A stretch of 64,000 nt of DNA, from assembly GCA_013396915.1 (NCBI GenBank), contig VWZL01004590.1:694899-758898 (forward strand), read 5' to 3'. A model generated the notes under the pieces. The model did no database searches, was not told where the DNA came from, and was given only the letters and a program-made list of their open reading frames with translations. The position numbers and the translations under genes were made by a program. Of this stretch, positions 23,101 through 34,181 are shown one piece after another. This DNA comes from Stercorarius parasiticus. Taxonomy: Eukaryota; Chordata; Aves; Charadriiformes; Stercorariidae. Within the stretch, counting starts at the first letter, position 1; the number at the start of each line of letters is the position of its first letter.

Positions 23101-26100
23101 AGCATATCCCTCTGAGTAGCTACCAGCATCATCTAGGGCCACATAAAATACAACAGCAACGTGACGGTAGCTTTACATTTGAGAACTTGAGATTGGTGAA
23201 GCCAACCTAAAGCTAAAAAAGTTTGAAAAGTTTGCAATTTTCATCCTCCTCCTGCAATGTATTTGAATATTAACTACTTTCAAAAAAAATCATTACCTTC
23301 TCCAAGCAAGACACAAGAGACTGTGTATCCAGGAATAACATTTTCTAATTGTAATCAAACAGATCAAAGACTTTGAAATTTCCGGTTTAAAAACAGATGC
23401 CTGACCACTGCTGGATAATGTGACAAACTAGCCATCCTCAGTGCTTATTCCTGTCTTCCTGCCTGCACCAGAAAGTACAGTTTTCCCTGCAAAATGTTTT
23501 CTGTAGCCGAACTCCACCAAACCAGACCAAGGGAATAAATCCCACAAAAGTCCTGGATAGCCACTAGCAAAATATGTGAAAGACAACTAAGAAATTCACA
23601 TTACACACGATTCTTAGGGGAAACAACACGCCCAAGGAAGTCTAACTACCTAGACCGCAGTTGTAGCATATTTAAATTAAATATCCTTTCATTGTTACAA
23701 TTGTTAGATGTATTGTCCTCAAATTAAATATCCTTTTGTTTTACCCTTCGTATGCCTTTCATACCACACAAATATTCTGTCTCTAAAATGCTGGTTTGGC
23801 CTCTCTTGAATACACCAGTCCATGAGGGCTTGATCGTGCCAGCTGTTGTCAACTGGGAGCTGAACCTGCAGACACGCGCTCGCTCCAGCCTCCACTGCTA
23901 ACAAAATACCAAACTACAATTTAGGATCCACTGAGTCAAAGCTCCTTCCTCCTCCATTTTACATTCCTTGCAACGATGAGAGATCTTGCTTCTTTCTTTT
24001 CCTCCAAATGGTATTTAGGTCTCCAAAATCAAAAGTCAGAAATCCCATATGACTTCTGATTCAGAAAAAGACAAGGGAAAATAATGGACTAGTTCACTCA
24101 CCATGAACAAAACAACAAAAGTACCCTGAAAACGAAATTCTTCTGTACCAATCTTCCACCACTATTTGCCCATGTGTTGATTTGCAACGGATGGGTTACC
24201 ACTGAAAGGAAACACTTCAGGCAAACTTAATTTTGCTCCCACAAAACGCATGCCTCCATAGCCATACCAAGGCGGCTGTTGTAGAGTATTCCCAAAAAGC
24301 GCTCCTTACCCGATGCTTGCCAACACCCACAACATCTCACCATCTCCTTCACCCTTAAAAGCATCACACGCTGTTTTTTCTCTTCCTTGCTTTTTCAAGG
24401 CAAAATAGTACTAGTGCAAGTCAAACATAACCGGTCTCTGCCGAGGACTTGGGCTTTCTCCTGTTCCCAAGGCAGCAGCCAGGTTTGGCATGAGGCATCA
24501 GCAGCTGAACCGTCCCATGCTGTAGGACACGACCTGATACGCAGCAGACAGGGAATGGTCCTTGGCCAGGAGCAGCTCTGCCGTCACTGCGGGCCATGCC
24601 ATCATCCGGATGCTGCTGAACACCTCTCCTTGCGGCTGTAGCACTATTTGACTGGTTTTCACACCCAGCTGCCACCACGCGGTAAGAGGGAAGGAGATGA
24701 AACGATCACAAGCGTGCAGGGATCACAAAGCTGATCTTCCTTGTGCTAACACGGCTTCTGGGAAAGAACTGGTGAAGACCGCTACTTATACGGTTAAAAC
24801 CAAGATATTTTGCTAACTTGACAGTCATTTTAGTATCAAACACTACCCTCACACAAAAGGAAAGTCTGCTATGATAAAATCTACTCACAGACACAACTTG
24901 GTGTTCCTTTATTTTCCAACAAATAGAAGGCAAAGAGCCCTCCTGCCTCTCCATAGGATCTTCCCAAGCACTGATGAGCCCTTTCCAGCCTTGTCTCAGA
25001 GCCTGGACTCGCTCCAGGCAAACAGGCTCCCACTATAGTTATTTCTGGGAGACTGTCCCTTCTCCCCTCTGCCTCACCCCCAGCCCTCCCCAGGCTTTGT
25101 CTGATATTACTTCTGAGGCGAAAATGTGGCCCAAAAGGAAATATTTCTAATACTTCCTTTGGTGAAAGCAACAGAAGGAAGGACTGAAGCAGAGACGGGG
25201 AGGTCGTGGGCGCACCCCAGCCCTTTGGTGTGGTACCATCGTCATCAACCGAACTCACCTTTGGACACAACCTGGTCTGAAAGCCACAAGAAAATGGCAC
25301 AAAAATACTCTTATAACCCCACCAGGAGGAACGCACAAGAAATCCTGTCTAAGGCACTCCAGCTTCTAGAAACCTTTATGGCAACTTCCAGATGTGTCTA
25401 TTTTAAAGCCTTTTTCCCTGGCCTCGTTCCCACCTGTGATGATCGTAAGTACAGCTGAAAATTCCTCTTGCAACACAGGAGTATGTGCAAAAGATGGCCA
25501 AAACCGGAAGGAAAGCACTGGCTAGAGAGCTCCGCAGAAATGCCAAAAGTAAAATTACAGCTTTTCTCAAAAAGCTGCTACGTCTTTTCTGCTCTACGAG
25601 TAGAATGGTTGCAGCTTCAAATCGCATAGTCAAAGCTGAGCAATTCCATGTGCTCAAAGGGAAATGGGACTAGCGAAAAAGCTGGTTTTATCAGCTGCTT
25701 CTGGCTGAGAAGCCGGTAAAGGGAGATGTAATAGTTTGTTTTTACTAATGATTGTAATTGTGCAAATATACTTTTGCAAAATCACTTGGGAGACTCTACA
25801 GAGACCTTCCAGGCAGTTGATAAAAGTGACTCCATTAAAACTTTTCATGGGATTGGAAATGAGTATTATTGACTTATGCCACTGTGATTATTTCAAAAGT
25901 CAATTCAGCTTTTCTCCGCTAAATTAGACTTACAGTATCATACAGAAATCTGTACCAGGGAAGAACACACATAATGCAAGATTGAAGCAATGACCAACCT
26001 AGCGTGCATTCTATTTTATATTAGAAAAGACATGCTTTCACAAGACACCGGGTTAAGTATCAATGTTATTAAACTCTGTTTTCCGTGGCAAAGAGAGCAC

Positions 26101-26634
26101 AAGGATATCCTTTCAGATGTCATTAACACGCAGCGTTAATGAACAACAATAAACTAAATGAAAGTCATGACTGCAGAATGCAGCCCCTCCGTACTTTATT
26201 CTGCATTAAGCTTACAGTACGACAAGAGGTAGTACAGCCATTAGTCAAAACCTCAGCAGAATTTTTGACAGACAAAACAAAGGCTGGTGCATCAAATAAG
26301 TTACTTAAATTTCAATTTTTAAGCTATAGTATCCACATACAGAAAAAAAAGAAATTAATATCTTCCTGCTCAACTACATACAAATACATCATTCCTGGGA
26401 CATTACCCAGCCCTCACTGAAGTCCCCAGCAAAGTCCCCCCCAAGCTCTGACATGTGAAACGTTGCCATTAACAGGCTTCACGGAGAGCCAGGCTCACGC
26501 TCAGGTAGCCCCATATCCCAGCCCTGAGCAGTTCAAACTATGCAGCGTCCTGACAAACGACATACAGAAATTGGGGATAATTCCTTATAGCTGGGCGCTT
26601 CCACACATGACAAGGCTCCAACCATTTGGGGATT
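20136..26634. other. Non-coding stretch with one long unexplained open frame
   Basis: Unique sequence with no transposon or RNA gene recognised. The GC-richer part around 21.3-22.1 kb holds the long plus-strand frame described separately. A 16-bp direct repeat (AAATTAAATATCCTTT at 23674-23689 and 23721-23736) is the only other repeat structure seen. An A15 run is at 21271-21285. Confidence 0.5.
21239..22132 (+). other. Long open reading frame, probably not a gene
   Basis: The frame has no stop for about 297 codons. The first ATG of its main part is at 21359, giving about 257 codons to the TGA at 22130-22132. It resembles no family that I know, and I see no clear signal peptide, membrane segment or repeated motif. 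Arguments against coding: the frame runs through an A15 tract, and the other two plus-strand frames and a minus frame are also open over about 21900-22080, which points to stop-poor composition. No flanking splice pair or poly-A signal stands out. Confidence 0.2.
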
Positions 26635-26750
26635 TGATGGGCCTTTGAGCAACCTGGGCTGGTGGGAGGTGTCCCTGCCCATGGCAGGGGGTGGAACTAC
26701 ATGGTCTTTAAGGTCCCTTCCAACCCAAACCATTCTGTGATCTATGATTT
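26635..26750 (+). mobile_element. CR1 LINE 3'-end fragment
   Basis: TGATGGGCCTTTGAGCAACC leads into GTGTCCCTGCCCATGGCAGG and GGTCCCTTCCAACCC, ending ATTCTGTGATCTATGATT. This is the CR1 3' UTR in sense orientation, about 115 bp, heavily 5'-truncated. Confidence 0.93.
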
Positions 26751-29700
26751 CTTTGACAATTTTTCACCAATAATTGATGAACAGAAAACACCAACCGTTA
26801 AACAAAAAAGAATGTGTTAATACTTAACACTTCCTTTTATCCACAGACATAAAATAATAACTGGTAACCACACAAAGCAAAAGTATCTTTTAATATTTCC
26901 CATTTCCTTCCATTCTCAAACACATCTTGCCTTTCTGTCTGAAAGAAGGTGAAGCACTTGACTTTATTTGACAATAGGCATTACATTTTTTCTCACCGGT
27001 GCCTGGCCAAGCTACCAGCAGCAGAGCAGCTTCTCTGCTAAATTCAGATCACCAGGCACTAACCGTTCCTCCTCTGCCGAACTAAGCCGAGAAAAGAAGG
27101 GAGCTAACACACGCTGTATTTACTTTTGCACCTTCTTAACATACGTGTTATCAGCCCTGCCACAGCTCAGAGATTCCCGGTCGCTTTATGCTGTATGTGG
27201 ATTTCTTGCTGCTAATAACCCCTCCGGTCCCCACCACGACTGGCAGGGTCCTTCGTCGCAGCAGCGCAGGGGACAGCTAATTATCTAGCAACCCACCTTG
27301 CTGCACCGCACTTGGCAACTTTTATCTGCACAGGACAGCTGCATTCTCCCCGTTTGAAGTGAAACGTCGGTCTTCGCTAATGCAACAAGACTTACATCAC
27401 TAACGATGTCCCGATACTTTGAAGAAACAACTCAAAGCCTAATTAAAAATTCAGATTCGGTCTCCTACGCGCAGCCATTTTCACCGCCCTTCCACCAGGA
27501 CCTCTCTCTATCTTTTTGAAATGTTTCATGCCAGGAAAAAAAAAAGAATCCGTGTGGAACAGGATGAAAAACAGCAGCAGTCTTGGGCTTTCAGACAGGC
27601 TTGAAAAAGGCTGCTGTAACTGGATTCAAACCAAGACATAATCATGTAAAACAGATGAGGTTTTACTCTGCTGGTTTCTACTCTGTAATTATTACTAAAG
27701 TGTGCACTACTGCCGCATAATAATTTTTTTTAAAAAAAAAGAAAAAAAATGTACTCAAACATTTATCAGCCTTCCTTACTTACGTTTTTCTATTGTATTT
27801 CACCTTCACAAGCTGGAAATAATGTGAAAATGAAAGGAAAAAAAAGAAAGAGGGAAGCGGTTTTCTGTGCTGTCATTTGGTTGAGGGTCCACAGGGGTCC
27901 AGGTTTCAGACCCAGCGCTGGAGGACTTGCGGTGGTGTACATCACTTGCTGCACAAGTACCTCGCAGTCACCGACAGATTTATTTGTAAACAGCCATAGA
28001 AAGTGGGGAAACATGTGAAACCCCCAATTTCAGAGATGGAGAATTACAGTTCTGGTATCTGAACTGGTCTGCAGTACTGCTCAAAATGGGATTTATCTCT
28101 TCTAAGTCGTAAATCCACTGACATCAGCCAGAAGACCATCCCATTAGAAAAAAACCAACATATTCTGTCAGTGTTCATTTTCAAAGAGATTAAATAAATG
28201 GACTGTTCTGGTGACTGCAACTTGTTGCCATCACCCAGAAATCTTCAAAGAACGTGGATTTTTCAAAACAACGGTGTCAGAGCATCCTCCTCATAAAAAC
28301 CCAGGGACATCTCCCCATCTCCGTGTCATTCTGGTCTGCGCACAATCTGTTCTTCTTGAAAAACATATGGCCAGACAAGTTATCAGTAAAACAGATAAGT
28401 AATATGCTTGCCAATCAACCTGGAGAAGCTTGTACTATGCTGTTTATTATTTTACACATCACTACGTGAACTAAGCAAGTATTAATATAAAGAAAAAAAA
28501 AACCCACACAGGAAAAAAATGAACAGCAAACTGCTGTTTTCAGAGTCAAAATGCACTTTTCTCCTTCCAACTTCCAAGATCAGTAAGAGACAACGAGAAA
28601 GGGCTGTGCTTCTTTCACGGAGTCAGTGTAAAGGATTAAAATGGCAGAGCTGCCTTCAAAAATATTCAAGGCCCTCTGGGCCTATAACTTTTGTTACTAT
28701 CTGGCTAGAAACAGCAACATGCATTTTGAAAGTTATAGACGCACTTAATGCTTTTCATCTTCAAAGCATCGCTTAATCCTTTCAACTCTCACTGCAGGTA
28801 TTATAGCCCCATTTTGGAGGCAGAGATGTTACCTTGCCCCACGCTATCAGAAAATAGTCCTCACCTTGGACGCCCCATGCAGATTTAGAGGGTTAAACCT
28901 TGCCAAAAGCAAACAAAATGCTCACAAAAGTTCTGATTTATTCTTTTCCTGCCCTCACCTCCCAACCAAAGAATTTCAGTTTTTTCAACCAACGACCTAC
29001 TCTGTAATTTCAACAACGTCAGACAAACCAGGATCAAACGAGCCAGGCAACAAAGATGGTGAAACTCCACCAGCAGACCAGGTGATGCCACAACCGCCAA
29101 TTTAGTTATAATTGTAGTATAAAGGGGCGCTTAGCTTTTAATTACTGCTGAGTGTCAGCTCTGCCCAGGAGAATATATTACAGGACTGTCACGCGAGCTG
29201 CTCATTCACCAAGCTCCGGCTTGACATTCGGCTGTTTAAGATGAAGTCTACTGAGTAATGACAAGTAATACGGCTGCTCAGACTGGCAAGCGGAGATGTG
29301 ATTGCATGTCCTCTTCCAAGGATGCAGCCTGCTGCCAGAAGCTGCTCCCGGTAACAATATGGACACTGTCAACACGCGCTGTAGCTAACAAAACCCCAAG
29401 ATAATGGTTGCAGGTGACTCTGGGTACAGTCCCTGCGTCCTGCTGCAGGGACAGCATCCCCGCCGCTGTCACAGCGTGGCACCCTCCGTCCCACGGAAAG
29501 GAGAGGGAACAGTAAGAGATCGCGGTGCGGCTGTTCCGGGTTTATTTTGAAGAAGCATTGATGAACTTTGGGAAGAATTGCTCAGGGGAAAAAAAAAAAA
29601 AAAAAGGTGCCAGCATGGACACGCACACACCACCCCACACCCCGACGCATAAAAGGAAATACATGCGATATTAAGATAGAGCAATGTCATTAACTGTGGG

Positions 29701-31065
29701 TTTGGCAGAACTGTCAAACGCAGTGGGAACATTAATTAGTTGGTACAATAGAGGAAGTCAGACAATCGATGAACTTTCTATATTTAACCACTCCTAGAGG
29801 AATAGCACCCAGGAAGGTAACACACGGATACCCGTATGCCCTTCTGCACTGCAGCCCACAACGCGTGTTCTCACTAAGTGAATACCTCATATGATACAAA
29901 TGTGTACATTTTAATTTGAAACCTAAGTACGAAACTGTTAAACTGCTGCTCGGTACATCCAGCGAATGATGCATCTTACTAGTTGTCACCTAGGCTACAT
30001 TATCCTCAGCGGCTCCATGCAGTATCATTCAAGGAATAAATTAGTATATGGAAAAGGAGCACTTACACAGGCGAGAAAACAAAGCATTACTTAAAGGTAA
30101 TAGTCAGATAGTGCACTGATGCACTCACGCAAGTGTCTATAAATAGAAATCTGTGGTGTGAGTGCCAAAAACAACTGTCAGACTGATGCTGGCATCAGAA
30201 ATTTCTCTCATTTCTTCCTGTAGCTCCAGCCTTTACTACGATGCAGATGTACCCGCACCTCATTCCTCTCAACAATGCAAAATAATGTGATTTGACTAAA
30301 ACCACTAAATCCTTATTGCTGTTGGACTAATTACGTGAAATACTGGTAGAAGAAGAATGTATTGCAGGAAGTTGGTACTGCACAGAGGAGACAGATCTTG
30401 TTTACAGCACTGACGGCTGCTCCAGCAGAAATTGAATTTTCTATCTATCTCAAAACTTTCGTATTCGTTACACAGACAGTTAAGGCTCAGAAATGTCACA
30501 GTTCTCCTCTTACCTCTTCCATTGCTCCTCTACTGTCCGCTCTGGAGGTTCCACCTCATCCTCCCTTCCTGCCTTTATGGAGGCTCCAGCTACAATTTCC
30601 TCTTTTCCAAACTCAAACACACCCAAACCAACCTCTCACCTTCACTCTATTTAAGCATTTCCACTTGCTCCTTCACTCATTGGATGCTTCCTCCCCACCT
30701 CCAGCTCAGACCTACCCTTCCTCCAAAGCCCTCTCCCACAATCGCGTCCCACTCCAGCGGCTGGTGACACCACCTCCTGCCTGTTACCAGGATGTGCAGA
30801 CGTGGGACACACAACTGGCAGGGACCAAAGCACGAAGGGAGCGTGCAAGGGGAGCGTAAAATACTGCCGCTTCCTCCTCGACAACTGATGAAACTTAAGT
30901 AAAACCGCAGCTCTCAAATGGTTGGATATTAAACCTTCCTCTCGCGACCGCAACTTCCTCTCAGTAGGCCTGCCACCACATCGCCCTCTAAACGCAGGAC
31001 AACACCCTCAGATTTATATCGAATTAAAGCCCAAAAGCACTGTTGATCTTCTGAAACCCTCCACC
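26751..31065. other. Non-coding stretch, no gene recognised
   Basis: Unique sequence with an A17 run (29589-29605). C/T-rich sequence at about 30500-30760 leaves two plus-strand frames open (up to 165 codons, 30362-30859). They are proline/serine/leucine-rich and look compositional rather than coding. I see no transposon or RNA gene. Confidence 0.5.
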
Positions 31066-31262
31066 CCTCCTTTCTGGCCGGGCACAGCCTCTCCATGGCG
31101 AGCACCTGCCTGCATCACCCCGAGCATCCCCGCTGTGCCCACAGTCCCGCGGCACAGGCAACCCACCGGCCAGCACCGGGTGCCCACCAGCCCACCGCCG
31201 CTCACTGACAGCCCCGCACAAGCGGAGAAAAGGGTAATTCTGCTCCGGCTACACCCGGCCCC
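31066..31262. promoter_or_regulatory. Small CpG cluster upstream of the main island
   Basis: I count about 14 CpG dinucleotides in roughly 200 bp of C-rich sequence, far above the surrounding AT-rich DNA. It sits about 1.2 kb left of the main CpG island and could be part of the same promoter domain or a separate GC-rich exon. Open frames on both strands here reflect the lack of A/T-rich stop codons and name no protein. Confidence 0.35.
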
Positions 31263-32444
31263 ACCTGGGCAAGCTTAGGAAAATTCCGCCCTAAAACCGA
31301 GAGAGAAGGACGGGCTGCAGTGACACATGTCATAACATTTTTTTTGTTCTACTGTAGGAGGTCAGCAAAGAAGCTTCGAAAATCAGGGGAGGTTTGTTCC
31401 CACCGGTTTTTAATCTTAAACAGCTGTAATAATGTTACAGGGGAGAGCAAAGGACAGGCTGCGCATTAGCTTGATGGGAGTTAAGGCAGCCAAAATTTTA
31501 AGCATATAAAAATAGAGCTCAGTATGAAAAGGGTTTTCAGAGTATAACTGCCAGTTTCACGGCATTAAATTACTTTGGGGCCTTAAATATCCAACTAATA
31601 GTAAACACAATTTTAACATTATTTGCGTCCTTGTGCACCGGCATTCATATTGTTCCCGAGTCCATATCATTGGTACGATTCTTGGAAAGAAATCTGGCTC
31701 ATCCTACAGTTAGCTAGCGTTTCACAGCAAGGTAACCATGTCTATTTTTATGAATTCCTTTTTCAAAGACAATACGCGTTGAGATGACTGTATTAGATTT
31801 TTTTTTTAAACACCAGAAACAGATTTAGCAATACAATTATACCGACTTAATTTGCATTAACCAGAGACTGCACCATTTAGAGGATTATGCTCTTATCTTT
31901 TGAGGGGAAATACATACATGTGTATGCACAGCATAGGAAAAAAGTGACTTCCTTGAATTCAGTACATCAATAATCTACCTTGTTAAGTGAAGTCATTTAA
32001 ATCCCCGTCTTCTTAGCATCAAGGACAAGAGACAGCTCAGTGTTTTCCCGGACAAAACGCAGCCCTAGGAGGCCGGACAACACAATGATGTTTCAGAGGT
32101 GAGAGAATGAAGCCAGTTTAGGGAAGATAAAAGGCCATTTGGGTAGAGACCCCTGCTGATCCTATGAAAGTGTCTCCTTTTCAATTTGGGAGGCTTTTAA
32201 AACTGCATTTGCTACTGACCATACCTTCCCCTGAAAGCCGCTGGGGATCTGCTTTCGCTTTCCCCCTCGAGGGAGGGTTGGTGGCCGATAGCTGGACCGC
32301 AGGGACCAGCACGCCCCGCAAGTCCGACCAGTCCCTACACAAAACACCCCCTCAAGATGCAGCCTCGACGGCCGAGATGCAAATGACTCCTCATCACCCA
32401 CCTTCACCCAAATCCCGACACTGAATTACAGCATTTGAATAAAC
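31263..32444. other. Non-coding stretch between CpG cluster and island
   Basis: Mixed-composition unique sequence with a T-rich run at about 31798-31807 and no recognisable element. CpG content rises from about 32240 toward the island. Confidence 0.5.
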
Positions 32445-32672
32445 TTGCCCAAACGCACGGGAAGCATTTCTTTACCCCGATCTGTGCGTTTTCCGGCAGG
32501 ACTCGACTCATTTCAGCTCCTGCCAGCGGGCAGAGGGATGCTCGCGCGGAGGCGGGCTAGCGCCCAGCCGCAAGCCCGGCGGCCGCCCCGGGGCCGGGCT
32601 CGGACCCCTCTGCGAAAACCGGCCTCCGGGACTTGGGTCGGGGCGTTTTCTGCCCGCTGCTATTGCATAAAT

Positions 32673-32680
32673 TATAAATA
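32673..32680 (+). promoter_or_regulatory. TATA-like box within the CpG island
   Basis: TATAAATA lies in a short AT-rich pocket (TTGCATAAATTATAAATAAA) in the middle of GC-rich DNA. It matches the TATA consensus on the plus strand, with a start expected near 32700-32710. The following TTCTCTCCCCACAG could instead be a 3' splice acceptor, with the AT pocket simply as intron sequence. Confidence 0.25.
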
Positions 32681-32752
32681 AAACAGGAGTTCCTCCGTTC
32701 TCTCCCCACAGCCCGCCCCGCTCGCTCCTGCCGCGGAACCGCCTGAGGATGA

Positions 32753-32793
32753 GGGGAGCCGGGGCCGGCGGGGACTGAGGGGAGCCGGGGCCG
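32753..32793 (+). repeat. G-quadruplex-forming motif with 26-bp repeat
   Basis: Runs of GGGG at 32753, 32761, 32770, 32779 and 32787 are separated by loops of 4-5 bases, a textbook four-tetrad G-quadruplex pattern. The block GAGGGGAGCCGGGGCCGG occurs twice, at 32751 and 32777. A single N follows at 32796. Confidence 0.85.
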
Positions 32794-32795
32794 GG

Positions 32796-32796
32796 N
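32796..32796. other. Single ambiguous base
   Basis: One N directly after the G-quadruplex-like run, consistent with a poorly sequenced GC-rich template. Confidence 0.95.
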
Positions 32797-32877
32797 AGAA
32801 AAGAGCCGCGGAGGGGGAAGGCAAGACAGACCGGAATCAAGAAAGAAAGGGCAAAACAGGAATCGGGAAGAGCGTGT

Positions 32878-32923
32878 GGAGGAAGGAGGGAAGGAAGGAA
32901 GGAAGGAAGGAAGGAGGGAGGGA
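32878..32923. repeat. GGAA/GGGA purine microsatellite
   Basis: A homopurine tract of GGAA units flanked by GGAG/GGGA variants inside the CpG island, about 40 bases before the 619-base gap. Confidence 0.93.
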
Positions 32924-32962
32924 AAACCAGGCGAGGCGCGGGCCGGGCAGGGCCGTACCGGC

Positions 32963-33581
32963 NNNNNNNNNNNNNNNNNNNNNNNNNNNNNNNNNNNNNN
33001 NNNNNNNNNNNNNNNNNNNNNNNNNNNNNNNNNNNNNNNNNNNNNNNNNNNNNNNNNNNNNNNNNNNNNNNNNNNNNNNNNNNNNNNNNNNNNNNNNNNN
33101 NNNNNNNNNNNNNNNNNNNNNNNNNNNNNNNNNNNNNNNNNNNNNNNNNNNNNNNNNNNNNNNNNNNNNNNNNNNNNNNNNNNNNNNNNNNNNNNNNNNN
33201 NNNNNNNNNNNNNNNNNNNNNNNNNNNNNNNNNNNNNNNNNNNNNNNNNNNNNNNNNNNNNNNNNNNNNNNNNNNNNNNNNNNNNNNNNNNNNNNNNNNN
33301 NNNNNNNNNNNNNNNNNNNNNNNNNNNNNNNNNNNNNNNNNNNNNNNNNNNNNNNNNNNNNNNNNNNNNNNNNNNNNNNNNNNNNNNNNNNNNNNNNNNN
33401 NNNNNNNNNNNNNNNNNNNNNNNNNNNNNNNNNNNNNNNNNNNNNNNNNNNNNNNNNNNNNNNNNNNNNNNNNNNNNNNNNNNNNNNNNNNNNNNNNNNN
33501 NNNNNNNNNNNNNNNNNNNNNNNNNNNNNNNNNNNNNNNNNNNNNNNNNNNNNNNNNNNNNNNNNNNNNNNNNNNNNNNNN
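32963..33581. other. Assembly gap (619 N)
   Basis: A run of 619 unknown bases between CCGTACCGGC and CGGCCCCGGG, in the centre of the CpG island. Long predicted frames across it are meaningless. Confidence 1.
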
Positions 33582-33640
33582 CGGCCCCGGGGGGGACGGG
33601 ACGACGACACACAGAAGACCCACCCCGAGCAGCGGCGGTG

Positions 33641-34181
33641 TTTGTAGTCCTAAAAAAGTCATCCCACTTTTCTTTTTTCTTTTTTCTTTAAATAATTTCT
33701 TTTTCAACCAGAGTTCCTGCCTCCTCTCGCAACCCGGGAGCGCAAAGTCGCCCATCCCCAGGCATCGCCCGTGTCAAAAGCCGCCAGGAAATGTTTGGCG
33801 TGCGACGAGGGACGGAAAGAAAATAAATGAATCGAAGGAAGGCAGGCGGTGGCGAAGCCACTCGATGGCACGCTAAGTGACATCTGTCCTCCTGGGAAGG
33901 ACAGCGTGGGGAACAGATAACAAGCCGAGACCCCCTGGAAAAGCATCCCCTTCAAGAGACGATGCGCTGGGGTGGGAGCACAGCCACTTTACGGGCAGAG
34001 AAACCCCTTTCCACAACCTCTGCTCATAACCCAGTCGGCTGTGGAAGCTTCTTCCCCCTCCACCGGGTCATACATGGCAGCATCTTTCTCAATCCCTCAT
34101 CTTCCTCACACCTTACACCTTCCTTCCTTTAAGGTTTGACCACATGGTCCTTGAGATCCCTTCCAACCTGGGATTCTACAA
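33641..34181 (+). repeat. Tandem duplication unit A (CR1-tailed)
   Basis: This unit of about 541 bp begins TTTGTAGTCCTAAAAAAGTC and ends with a CR1 3' tail. It is followed immediately by unit B (34182-34728), which begins TTTGTAATCCTAAAAAGTC. The two align along their whole length with small indels. In the last 195 bp I count about 16 differences (about 92% identity), including one identical block of about 70 bp. Unit A has about 23 CpGs by my count. No coding capacity is recognised. Confidence 0.9.
34131..34181 (+). mobile_element. CR1 3' tail at end of unit A
   Basis: AAGGTTTGACCACATGGTCC leads into TGAGATCCCTTCCAACC and GGGATTCTACA, the last 50 or so bases of a CR1-type 3' UTR. The typical upstream CR1 sequence is absent. 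Instead it joins the unit-specific sequence. Confidence 0.8.

Larger units (their letters stand above)
32445..33790. promoter_or_regulatory. CpG island, probable promoter, core hidden by gap
   Basis: Composition changes abruptly to GC-rich. In 32521-32640 alone I count about 17 CpG dinucleotides in 120 bp. High CpG density resumes after the gap (CGGCCCCGG, GGGACGGGACGACGAC) and fades by about 33.8 kb. Vertebrate CpG islands of this size usually mark promoters and first exons. No coding exon is recognisable in what remains, and transcription direction cannot be fixed from the sequence. The visible minus-strand frame across the gap is open only because it includes unknown bases. A start site and first exon may lie inside the missing 619 bases. 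Confidence 0.72.

Noticed and set aside
32508..33755. A 415-codon minus-strand frame and similar long frames on both strands across the CpG island
   Set aside because: More than 200 codons in each are unknown bases in the gap. The visible ends are low-complexity translations of the GGAA tract and GC-rich DNA.
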